Assembly (NCBI GenBank): GCA_018265615.1
Contig: JABLYX010000006.1
Span: forward strand, 1-64,000
Direction of reading: 5' to 3'
Length of the DNA stretch: 64,000 bases
Origin: Lentisphaeria bacterium
Lineage (GTDB): Bacteria; Verrucomicrobiota; Lentisphaeria; Victivallales; Victivallaceae
The notes under the pieces were generated by a model. It saw only the letters and a list, made by a program, of their open reading frames with translations. It had not been told where the DNA came from and ran no database searches. A program made the translations under genes and the position numbers. Within the stretch, counting starts at the first letter, position 1. Each line of letters starts with the position of its first letter. Shown here in pieces: positions 53,024-61,143 of this stretch.

Positions 53024-53929
53024 TCAGGAGGTGTGCCTGCGCCGGAACTCGCGCGGAGATACTCCGTGGAGCCTGCGGAATTCCGCAGAAAAGTAGAGCG
53101 GATCCGCGTATCCGGCGCGGCGGGCGACCTCCTTGATCAGCAGCTTCCGGTCCAGCAGCAGCGTGCGCGCCCGCTTCATCCGCTGTGATATGATATACTC
53201 CGCCGGAGTGGTTCCCATGGCGCGGAAGAATGCATAGAGTTGTCTGGGGCCGACATTCGCCGTCCGGCAGAGAAGACCGACGCTCAACGGCCTGTGAAGA
53301 TTCTTCACGATGAAATCGAGCAGCAGGTCGGTGGAACCCTCCCGATTTTCCGGGACAAGGTGTGATAATTCGAGCAATATTTCGCAGGTCAGCAGGGATG
53401 CCGCGTCCGCCTTGTGCGGGTCACGGCATTTCAGGAGCTCGAACATCTGCCCGAACAGGGCGTCGAACCGTTCGAACGGAACTTGCCGGAACAGGTTTAT
53501 CTCGCTGAGGTTCAGCGTATCGAAAACGGGCTGGAGCGCTCCCCCGCCGAGGGCGATTGTCCGCTTGCGGGCGTGGGGCGCGGTGCAGGCCATGCGTGAA
53601 TCCGTCGCGAACTGCACGATGAAGAGGTCGCCGGGTCCGCTGGTGCAGCACCGGCCGTTCTGTTCGAATTCGAAGCACCCGCTGGTGACGAGCTCCAGCG
53701 AGCAGGTGTCTGAATTCCGGCGTGCGCGCCAGATCCCGCCGATATTGTCGCCGTCGCCGCCGTAGATGGCCTGGACCGGCCAGCGCTCCGCCTCGTTTTC
53801 CCAGATTGCGTGAAAAAAGTGATGACGCGGATAATTATCGATATTTTCGCCGATCAGCATGCTGTCGTCCGCGCTCGGCATTTTGACTTTGGTGATGCGA
53901 TTCTCCATGTCTGATCCAGAATTCCCCAT
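53024..53929 (-). CDS. AraC-family regulator of module D
   Basis: 301 residues from ATG 53929; ATG 53908 is also possible and a GTG at 53962 is too close to the promoter. The N-terminal half is cupin-like. The C-terminal 100 residues hold the two helix-turn-helix motifs (LSVGLLCRTANVGPRQLYAF, IKEVARRAGYADPLYFSAEF) and end RLHGVSPREFRRRHTS. It is divergent from the pilin-GH50 pair and shares an overlapping promoter region with it, so mutual exclusion or joint control is likely. Confidence 0.87.
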   Translation of the reverse strand: MGNSGSDMENRITKVKMPSADDSMLIGENIDNYPRHHFFHAIWENEAERWPVQAIYGGDGDNIGGIWRARRNSDTCSLELVTSGCFEFEQNGRCCTSGPGDLFIVQFATDSRMACTAPHARKRTIALGGGALQPVFDTLNLSEINLFRQVPFERFDALFGQMFELLKCRDPHKADAASLLTCEILLELSHLVPENREGSTDLLLDFIVKNLHRPLSVGLLCRTANVGPRQLYAFFRAMGTTPAEYIISQRMKRARTLLLDRKLLIKEVARRAGYADPLYFSAEFRRLHGVSPREFRRRHTS

Positions 53930-53949
53930 GTTTTCGGGATGGTGGAGTC

Positions 53950-54003
53950 TTGCTGCTTCCACTCTTTTCCTGTATAATATACTGCAAAAGGCCCTGTTTG
54001 CAA
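53950..54003. promoter_or_regulatory. Overlapping divergent promoters of module D
   Basis: Plus strand: TTGCTG (53950-53955), 17 bp, TATAAT (53973-53978) for the pilin gene. Minus strand: TTGCAA (54003-53998), 16 bp, TATATT (53981-53976) for the AraC gene. The two -10 boxes overlap by three bases, so RNA polymerase cannot serve both at once. Confidence 0.65.
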
Positions 54004-54019
54004 AGACGGAGCGGAAAAC

Positions 54020-54700
54020 ATGAAGGAACCAGCGAAAATGAGACGGAATTTCACATTGATCGAGCTCCTGATCGTGATTGCGATCATCGCAATCCTCGCC
54101 TCGATGCTGCTGCCCGCGCTGAATAAGGCGCGGGAACGGGCGCAGTCGATTAAATGCGTCGGCAACCTGAAGCAGGTCGGCGCGATGACGGCCATGTATG
54201 CGGACGACAACAAAGGGCGGATTTTTGCCGCCAAAATGTGGGTTGCGGGAATCAATTATGCGGTTGCATGGCGGCGCGGCCTTGGCGAACTCGGCTACGC
54301 AGGGACATTCCGGAACGGCGTGAAGACGGAGTCAAATTGCCCGTTGAACATGGTGAAGCTTGATGAGAATAACTCCTACGGTGTTCCGATGGGCTCCGGA
54401 AAGGACGGGGCCCCGGTTTATACAACCGGCGGCGGTGAAAAATTTTATTCCCGCCTGCTGAGCCGGCTCGCCTCCGGGGATATCATTGCGGCAGATTCGA
54501 GCCGGGGGGAGAAGAACAATGATTACTGGGAGATTTATTATGTCGGTACAGGCGGCGGCAACCTCGCGAAGACCACGACGAAAGCGTTGGAGCTCCGCCA
54601 CGCCGGGCGCGTGAACATAGCCGCGCCGGACGGCCACGCCGCAAGCAGGGATCTCGGCTGGATCAAGAAGGAGGCTTTGTATGATTATATCGTTTTATGA
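54020..54700 (+). CDS. Prepilin-type protein with H-X9-DG motif (module D)
   Basis: 226 residues. ATG 54020 follows GGAG at 54007-54010; ATG 54038 is an alternative that would shorten the leader from 10 to 4 residues. The signal FTLIELLIVIAIIAILASML is preceded by Asn at -1. The C-terminal motif is H-AGRVNIAAP-DG. The middle domain is small and Gly-rich. A GH50-like enzyme gene starts 24 nt later. Confidence 0.9.
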   Translation: MKEPAKMRRNFTLIELLIVIAIIAILASMLLPALNKARERAQSIKCVGNLKQVGAMTAMYADDNKGRIFAAKMWVAGINYAVAWRRGLGELGYAGTFRNGVKTESNCPLNMVKLDENNSYGVPMGSGKDGAPVYTTGGGEKFYSRLLSRLASGDIIAADSSRGEKNNDYWEIYYVGTGGGNLAKTTTKALELRHAGRVNIAAPDGHAASRDLGWIKKEALYDYIVL

Positions 54701-54724
54701 GAACCGGAAAGGATCGTTTGAGCG

Positions 54725-56830
54725 ATGAAGCTGCATTTGTTTTTCCTGCTGTTGTCCGTGTCGGCCTCTTTGTGCGGCGGTCAGGTGCTGTGTGATTTTT
54801 CGAAAAACGGATTGAAGGGCGTCGAATCAGCCGGGCATGCTGCCGCCGTGGTGGAAAACGGCCGCCTGGTCATGACCGGGGAACCGTATCTCCCGGGCAG
54901 GACGGAGATGTATCCGTTTGTCACGCTCAGGCCGCCGGAACATAACTATTTCGACTTTTCGGAGTACGCGGTTCTGGCGGCGGATGTCGAAAACCTCTGT
55001 GATTATCCGGTCAGTGTTGTAATCCAGATAGACGCCGACGGGCGCACCGGGTGTGCCAAGGGCGGGGTCGCCCTGAATGCGCGCGAGAAGCATACATTGA
55101 AGCTCCGCTATCCCCGGAACGGGCTGGCCGGCCCGGACGTCCGGTTCGAGGCGGTCCGGGAGCGCCTTGACGGCTTTCCGGACGAACGCCATATTGATGC
55201 GGCGAAGGTTCCATCGATTCGGTTGCTGTTCCGACGTCCCGGCAGGGCGTACCGCGTCGCCGTGTCGAATATCCGCCTGGAGGAGCCGTACCGCCGGGCG
55301 TCTGTTCTGGCGCAGCCGGAGAAATTCTACCCCTGCTTCGACCGGTTCGGGCAGTACCGCCATGCCGAATGGCCGGGAAAACTGCACTCCGAAAAGGAAT
55401 TCAATGCGGTCACGGAGGCTGAGGATAAGGATCTTGCCGCTTATGCCGCCGCAACCCATGAAAAGCGGACCGTCTACGGCGGCTGGGCGGACGGACCGTC
55501 CCTGGAGGCGACCGGCCATTTCCGCACCGCGAAGTATGGCGGGAAATGGTATCTGGTCGATCCGGAGGGCAAGCTTTTCTGGTCGTTCGGCATCGACTGC
55601 ATCTACCCGACGCAGCCGACTCCATTGGATTTGCGGCACAATTATTTCGAATGGATCCCGTCGGAAGGAGATCCGGTGTTCGGCAGGCTGTTCGGCCGGA
55701 CCGGAACCGTCTACCACCCGTTTTACAGAGAGCGGGAGATCAGGCCGCGTACATTTGATTTCTATGCCGCCAACCTGATCCGCAAATACGGGGCAGACTA
55801 CCGGCGGGCGTTTGCGGACCGTGCCGCGAAACGCCTCGGCGGCTGGGGATTCAACACAGTCGGCAACTGGAGTGTGCCGGAGGTGATTGCCGCGGCACGG
55901 AAACCGTATGTCGCACAGGTTTATCCGAAAGGCGGGCGCAAGATCGCCGGCGACCGTTCAAGCCGCTGGTATGCGTTCTGGGATGTGTTCGATCCATCGT
56001 TTCAGGAATGCGTGGAAAAAGACCTGAAATCGAATTTTGCATTTGCGGTGAATGACCCGTTCTGCATCGGTTTTTTTGTGGATAACGAGTTGAGCCATTA
56101 TGGAGAAACCGGGCTCTCCGACAGCGTATTGCGTTCTCCGGCGGACCAGCCGGCCAAGCGGGCTTTTCTCGATATGCTGCGGAAGCGTTATGTCGCGGTT
56201 GCCGCTCTGAATGCGGCCTGGGGTACGGCTTTCCGCGACTGGGACGCATTTCTCGCTTCCGCTTCCGTGCCGGAAACGGAAGGCGCGGCGAATGATCAGC
56301 GGGAGTTCAACGCTCTTCTGATCGAGTCATATTACCGCCGGTGCCGGGATGCGATCCGCTCCGCCGCCCCCGGCAAGCTGTACCTCGGCAGCCGCTTCGC
56401 CGGCTTTCCGCACCCGGTTGCGGTCCGCAACGAGTCGAAGTACGCCGATGTCGTGACGATCAACCATTATCTTTACTCGGTTGCGCACATCGATATTCCA
56501 GCCGATCGGCCGATCCTGATCGGCGAGTTCCATTTCGGAACCATGAGCCGCGGCCCGGCGTCGCCGGGAATTCAGCCGGCGGCTGACCAGAACGAACGGG
56601 CGCGGGCTTTCGAGCGTTATGTCGAAAGCGCGCTGTACAACCCGAAAATCATCGGTGTCCATTATTTCAAATATGCGGACCAGCCCTCCTCCGGGCGCAA
56701 TGGGGACGGCGAGAACATGCAGATCGGTTTCGTCGATTTCTGCGACACCCCGTTTCCGGAGATGATCGCAGCCGCCCGCCGCCTCGGTGAGAAACTCTAC
56801 CGTTACCGGGCCGGAACCGCCGCCCGGTAA
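54725..56830 (+). CDS. Secreted GH50-like (beta-agarase-type) glycoside hydrolase (module D)
   Basis: 701 residues with a signal peptide ending near SLCGGQ. Residues about 20-190 form a beta-sandwich. The barrel starts near FRTAKYGGKWYLVDPEGKLF (about 270), followed by WGFNTVGNWSVPEV. The acid/base is likely Glu455 in FFVDNELSHYG and the nucleophile Glu601 in ILIGEFHFGTMSRG. This GEFHFG-plus-VDNE combination is what I know from GH50 agarases. Many GH50-like proteins occur in gut and marine PVC bacteria, so agarose need not be the substrate. It ends convergently with the GH42-like gene 10 nt away. Confidence 0.75.
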   Translation: MKLHLFFLLLSVSASLCGGQVLCDFSKNGLKGVESAGHAAAVVENGRLVMTGEPYLPGRTEMYPFVTLRPPEHNYFDFSEYAVLAADVENLCDYPVSVVIQIDADGRTGCAKGGVALNAREKHTLKLRYPRNGLAGPDVRFEAVRERLDGFPDERHIDAAKVPSIRLLFRRPGRAYRVAVSNIRLEEPYRRASVLAQPEKFYPCFDRFGQYRHAEWPGKLHSEKEFNAVTEAEDKDLAAYAAATHEKRTVYGGWADGPSLEATGHFRTAKYGGKWYLVDPEGKLFWSFGIDCIYPTQPTPLDLRHNYFEWIPSEGDPVFGRLFGRTGTVYHPFYREREIRPRTFDFYAANLIRKYGADYRRAFADRAAKRLGGWGFNTVGNWSVPEVIAAARKPYVAQVYPKGGRKIAGDRSSRWYAFWDVFDPSFQECVEKDLKSNFAFAVNDPFCIGFFVDNELSHYGETGLSDSVLRSPADQPAKRAFLDMLRKRYVAVAALNAAWGTAFRDWDAFLASASVPETEGAANDQREFNALLIESYYRRCRDAIRSAAPGKLYLGSRFAGFPHPVAVRNESKYADVVTINHYLYSVAHIDIPADRPILIGEFHFGTMSRGPASPGIQPAADQNERARAFERYVESALYNPKIIGVHYFKYADQPSSGRNGDGENMQIGFVDFCDTPFPEMIAAARRLGEKLYRYRAGTAAR

Positions 56831-56839
56831 CAGCGGCCC

Positions 56840-59800
56840 CTATTCCGGCTGAAAGCTCAGGAAGAGCGGTGCGAGCGGCGCAAGTTCGAACTCCGGCGCG
56901 AACGGTTTTCCCGCGACGAGATCGGTGAAGGTTCCCTTTCCGGTCAGTTTGAGCTTGCGCGGCTCGCGGTTGTAGTTCACGATGTTCACGAGCTGCCCGC
57001 CGCCGGCGGCGGGGACCGCGCGGAAGAGGATTCCCGTGTTGTCTCTGTTTCTGGACTGTTCAAGCTCGAACGGCATCGGCAGAAGCGCGGAGAGCCGCTT
57101 TTGCCAGAAGCGCGCTGCGCCGCCGGGCGGCATCGCGTTTTTCACGCGTTCACCATCGGGGCGGAGCTTCAGCGGGGCGCCCCACGAATCGAACGCGGGC
57201 GGCGCGCCGACGATGAAGAGCTTTCCGCCCTTTCGCGTGAATTCCGCGAGCGCGGCGGCCGCCGCGGCGTCGAGGTGGGTCGCGTCGGTGAGCACGATCA
57301 CCTTCAGCTTGCCGAATTTCTTCGCGGCGAGCTGTTTTTCGCTGATGAATCCGGTTTTCCGCCCCGTGAATGCGAGCGTGGTGTAGGTGTTGCGGAGCGT
57401 GGCCGTGTAGTCGCCGGGATTCTGGATGTGCGACGACGGCGCGTACACGAGCGCGATTTCCGGCGGCGCTTCGACGAATTCCGAAATCGGCCCGGCGAGG
57501 CGGTTGCCGTCGAGCGCGGCGCGCCCGTGGGCGATGATCGCGGCGGGGCGGTGGTAAATGCAGCCGTCCGTGTCGCCGCGCCGCTTGTAATTCGCATAGT
57601 CGTTTTCGGCCCACACCCAGCTCACAATGCCGCCGACGCCCTGAAGCAGCTGCTCGAAGACCGCGGTGTAGATGTGTTCAGGCGGGATGAAGCGCGATTC
57701 GCCGTCGCGGATGATGTGGTTCTCGGAGTTCAGGATCCGCACCGGCTTGAGCGAATACTGCAGATCGTGGCCGAACGCCGTCTGGACCCAGCTGCTGATG
57801 AACGGCCCCTCGCCGTGGATCATGTAGTTGTCGTTCCCGTTGTAGTCGCTGAACTCCGCGAAGAGTTCCGGGTCGACGCAGTCCTCGACGCCGGCCGGCG
57901 TGATGAGCTCGGCCATCATGATTTTGACCGACACCGGCATATCGGGCAGATACTCTTTGACTTTGTCCCCGATCATGCGGTGGAACGCGGCGAAGGTCTC
58001 GCGCCGGAAGCGGTTGAACGCGTAATTCACCGCCGGATCGGCGGGGGAAGAGGCGAGCACCGCGCCGAAATCCGGGAATGACTTTCCGGAGACCCGGTTG
58101 AACTCCGCAACCGTGCCGAACTCCTGTTTCAGCCACTCCCCGAACAGTTCCCGGGTCCGCGGGCTGCTCCACTTCGCGCCGCGGTAAACCGGTTCGTTCG
58201 CAAGCACGATGCTGTGCAGCACATTCCTGCGGACGCCGTCGCGCAGCTTCGGCAGGAGCCAGTCGAGGAAACGGGTCACCATTTCGCGCGCTTCGGGGCT
58301 GTTGACATCGTACTTGTACATGCCGTTCGCCTGGGCGAGCTCCGGATGCGCTTCGAGCCACCACTTCGGGTGGTAGTGCGGCGAGAGCAGCAGCGCGATC
58401 TTCATATTGTTCTTCGCGGCAAGTTCGAACGCGGTTTCGAGCCGCCTGCGGTAGACGGCGTCTGACGGGTTGCGGAAGTTTTCCTCCGGAAAGATATGGT
58501 GCGGCCCGAGTTCGATCTGGATCACATTCGCCGCGACCTCCGGCAGGTAGTCGAGGTCGCGGATCACCTGCTCGAAATGGCCGTAGCCGATGAAGAAGTG
58601 CGGTTCACGGCGGATGGAACCGTCCTCGGCAGCCGTTTCGACCACGGGCAGGCCGCCGCGGTACGATTCGACCGGGCTCGTCCGGTACATGCGGGCCGGC
58701 GGCGGCAGCGGCAGCGCGAGCGCGGCTTCGAACCCGTCGAGCGCGAGGCCGAGCTCGCGCGTGACGACCTCGCCGGTTCTGAGGCGGAATTCGAGCGATT
58801 CGGCGCTCTGCCGCGCCGTGAGGTTGGCGCGGTGCATCGCGATCTGGCGGCGCAGGACCGCTTCCGGAAGCCCGAGGTAACGGCTCTTCGGGATGTTCGG
58901 ATCCTGTGCGAGGCGCGTAAACCGTTTTTCCGCCTCCGAGAGAAAAGCGAGCTGCTGTTTGAGCAGGTCGGCGCGAGAGCCGTCAACTGAACCGATCTCA
59001 TTGCCGTTGAGCAGGAAACGGAGTTTGAACGATCCGTCCGCAAGCGCGGTGAGCGGGAACGCCGCCTCGGAGCGGACGATCTCTCCGGCCCGGACCGGCG
59101 GCAGGTTGCGGAACGGGATCCGTACCTGTTTTCCGTCGGAACCGGTGAATTCGGCCGTGAGCTCCCACTCCTCCGCTTGCTCGACGCCGGAGAGGAAGAG
59201 CGTTCCCCGGAGCACGCGCGGATCCCGGAACGACTCCGCGGCGAGCACCGCGAGCGGCGCGCCGTCCTCCTTCATGACGAGCGTGTTGAGCCGGTCGCTC
59301 TTGCGGTGGTGGATCCCATCCTCGAGGAACGCCACGTCGCGGTGGCCCGGCGCGTCGGAATCGTTGACGATCACATTGAACGTGAAAGCGCGGGCGTTCC
59401 GGAACTCCGGCGTCGCAGCGAAGAGCTCCCACTTCAGATGCGCGGCGAACCGGTAGCCGCCGGGAACGGGTCCGCCGGCCAGCTCCGCCTCCGCAGCGCT
59501 GAGCGGACGCTCGTCCCGCCAGTTCCACGTGCTGATTCCGGAGGCGGCGGGGGAAAAGCCGAGCTCGAAGTCGGTTGCGGGACAATCGCCCGAGAAGCTT
59601 CCTTCGGGGCTCAGCCGCAACTGGACGGAGTCGTTTTTCCACATGTCGCCGCCGCTGCCGCCGAGAAGGCGGTCGTCGCGCACGTCCGCGAAGAAGAGGA
59701 GGCCTTCATCGTCGAAGCCGAACGCGAAGCGGGCTTTGAGGTTCGCGGCGGAGGGGAACGTTTTCGCCGTGCTCCGGCCGGGGCCGGAGGGGAGCGTGAT

Positions 59801-60430
59801 GCAGGGAAAATTCTCCGGGATTCCGGCGGCAGGCGGCGCGTTGACCCGTTTTGCCGGGAGCATCCGGGCGCTCTGGAACGCGCCGGGCGCGAGTGCGGCT
59901 CCGCCGGCGGGGTCGATGCGGAGATTGTCGAGCCGGGTCCCCTCGGAAACATCCTGCGAGATGATGCGGATCACCGCGTACCCTTTCGCATCGAGATCCT
60001 CCGGCTTCAGCGTGAACTCCTTCGAGAAATGCCGCCATCCGCCGGAAGAGGCGGGGGTGCCGGGGTGGAGCCGCACGTTCCAGCGGCTGCCGATGACGAA
60101 GGCGAGCCCCTGGGTCGGCGCGCCGGAGATGTCGCAGCTCAGACGGTAGCGTTTTCCCGCCTCGAGCGGAACCGCCTGACAGAGGGAGCCGAACACATTC
60201 GGCCGCTTCGGGCTCGGATTCCGGATCAGGAGCGAGCGCCTGCCGTCGGAAGCACCCCGCTCATCGACGGTCATCTGCGCGCCGGAGGGGGCCTTGCTGT
60301 CGGCGAAGTTCCAGCTCTCCGGCGTTTTGCCGGGGGCGCCTTTTTCGAACGAGCCGTTCAGTAGCGGCGAAGCCGCCGCCGTCAGCCCGCAGAAACACAG
60401 CAGGGCCGGGAGTCGATATCTGAGCTGCAT
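56840..60430 (-). CDS. Very large secreted GH42-like beta-galactosidase-type enzyme (module E)
   Basis: 1196 residues with a signal peptide ending near LTAAAS. Residues about 20-170 are a carbohydrate-binding jelly roll (NGSFEKGAPGKTPESWNFAD). A CBM9-like domain follows at about 200-370 (MWKNDSVQLRLSPEGSF). The barrel begins near 610 (FFIGYGHFEQVIRDLDYLPE). The acid/base is likely Glu746 in LANEPVYRG and the nucleophile Glu903 in LNSENHIIRDG. The trimerisation-like domain (VIVLTDATHLDAAAAAALAE, GGKLFIVGAPPAFDSWG) follows, as in GH42. Twice the length of ordinary GH42 enzymes. It starts 12 nt after the module E pilin stop. Confidence 0.8.
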   Translation of the reverse strand: MQLRYRLPALLCFCGLTAAASPLLNGSFEKGAPGKTPESWNFADSKAPSGAQMTVDERGASDGRRSLLIRNPSPKRPNVFGSLCQAVPLEAGKRYRLSCDISGAPTQGLAFVIGSRWNVRLHPGTPASSGGWRHFSKEFTLKPEDLDAKGYAVIRIISQDVSEGTRLDNLRIDPAGGAALAPGAFQSARMLPAKRVNAPPAAGIPENFPCITLPSGPGRSTAKTFPSAANLKARFAFGFDDEGLLFFADVRDDRLLGGSGGDMWKNDSVQLRLSPEGSFSGDCPATDFELGFSPAASGISTWNWRDERPLSAAEAELAGGPVPGGYRFAAHLKWELFAATPEFRNARAFTFNVIVNDSDAPGHRDVAFLEDGIHHRKSDRLNTLVMKEDGAPLAVLAAESFRDPRVLRGTLFLSGVEQAEEWELTAEFTGSDGKQVRIPFRNLPPVRAGEIVRSEAAFPLTALADGSFKLRFLLNGNEIGSVDGSRADLLKQQLAFLSEAEKRFTRLAQDPNIPKSRYLGLPEAVLRRQIAMHRANLTARQSAESLEFRLRTGEVVTRELGLALDGFEAALALPLPPPARMYRTSPVESYRGGLPVVETAAEDGSIRREPHFFIGYGHFEQVIRDLDYLPEVAANVIQIELGPHHIFPEENFRNPSDAVYRRRLETAFELAAKNNMKIALLLSPHYHPKWWLEAHPELAQANGMYKYDVNSPEAREMVTRFLDWLLPKLRDGVRRNVLHSIVLANEPVYRGAKWSSPRTRELFGEWLKQEFGTVAEFNRVSGKSFPDFGAVLASSPADPAVNYAFNRFRRETFAAFHRMIGDKVKEYLPDMPVSVKIMMAELITPAGVEDCVDPELFAEFSDYNGNDNYMIHGEGPFISSWVQTAFGHDLQYSLKPVRILNSENHIIRDGESRFIPPEHIYTAVFEQLLQGVGGIVSWVWAENDYANYKRRGDTDGCIYHRPAAIIAHGRAALDGNRLAGPISEFVEAPPEIALVYAPSSHIQNPGDYTATLRNTYTTLAFTGRKTGFISEKQLAAKKFGKLKVIVLTDATHLDAAAAAALAEFTRKGGKLFIVGAPPAFDSWGAPLKLRPDGERVKNAMPPGGAARFWQKRLSALLPMPFELEQSRNRDNTGILFRAVPAAGGGQLVNIVNYNREPRKLKLTGKGTFTDLVAGKPFAPEFELAPLAPLFLSFQPE

Positions 60431-60442
60431 GGAACATCCTTT

Positions 60443-61108
60443 TCAGTTGAGGTCGATCTTGCGGAGCGTGTAATTGTAGAGCTTGCCGTCGATGAAGAAC
60501 TCCTTCGCCATCGCTTCGACGTGTCCGTCCGGCAGCGTGACGTTCGCGCGGGTGTAGCCGGCGTGGCGCAGGTGGACGATTTTGCTGGTGGTCGCCGAGC
60601 CCTCCTGGCCGCTGCCGTTTTCGATGAGGCTCCACTGCTGGCCGGAGACGCCGCGGACGGAGTCGCCGAGCAAAATGTCGTATTTCCCGAGCTTCCTGAG
60701 ACTGCGGGCGTAGGCGTTGTCGTCGCTGCATTTCGGGCCGTAGTTCGCGTTGCCGTTCGGGACGCCGTAGCAGAAGTCGTTGTTGTATTTCGAGAACGGC
60801 TCCCAGCTCGGGCAGGAGAAGTACCCGGCCGGAGCGTTGGTATTCGGGCTGAGCGTGTACTTGAGCCCGCCGAGCAGCCGCGGCCAGCGCCGCTGGACCG
60901 GGTCCTTGATCGCGGCAGGCGGCAGGACGTCGTTGAAATCCCCGGCGTACATCGTGAAGATCGTGCCGAGCTGCTTCTGATTGTTGATGCAGCTCGTCGT
61001 GCGGGCGCGTTCCCGCGCCTGGTTCAGCGCGGGCAGCAGCATCGATGCGAGGATCGCGATGATCGCAATCACGACGAGAAGCTCGATCAAGGTAAATTTC
61101 TTTTTCAT
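60443..61108 (-). CDS. Prepilin-type protein (module E)
   Basis: 221 residues from ATG 61108, placed by GGAGG 5 nt upstream; an in-frame ATG at 61120 lies before that site. The 4-residue leader MKKK precedes FTLIELLVVIAIIAILASML, so the -1 residue is Lys. The C-terminal motif is H-AGYTRANVTLP-DG, two residues longer than H-X9-DG. It lies 35 nt after the GntR/LacI regulator gene and 12 nt before the GH42-like gene. Confidence 0.9.
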   Translation of the reverse strand: MKKKFTLIELLVVIAIIAILASMLLPALNQARERARTTSCINNQKQLGTIFTMYAGDFNDVLPPAAIKDPVQRRWPRLLGGLKYTLSPNTNAPAGYFSCPSWEPFSKYNNDFCYGVPNGNANYGPKCSDDNAYARSLRKLGKYDILLGDSVRGVSGQQWSLIENGSGQEGSATTSKIVHLRHAGYTRANVTLPDGHVEAMAKEFFIDGKLYNYTLRKIDLN

Positions 61109-61143
61109 GAAAACCTCCATATATCTGATTGTTGCGGATTCAT

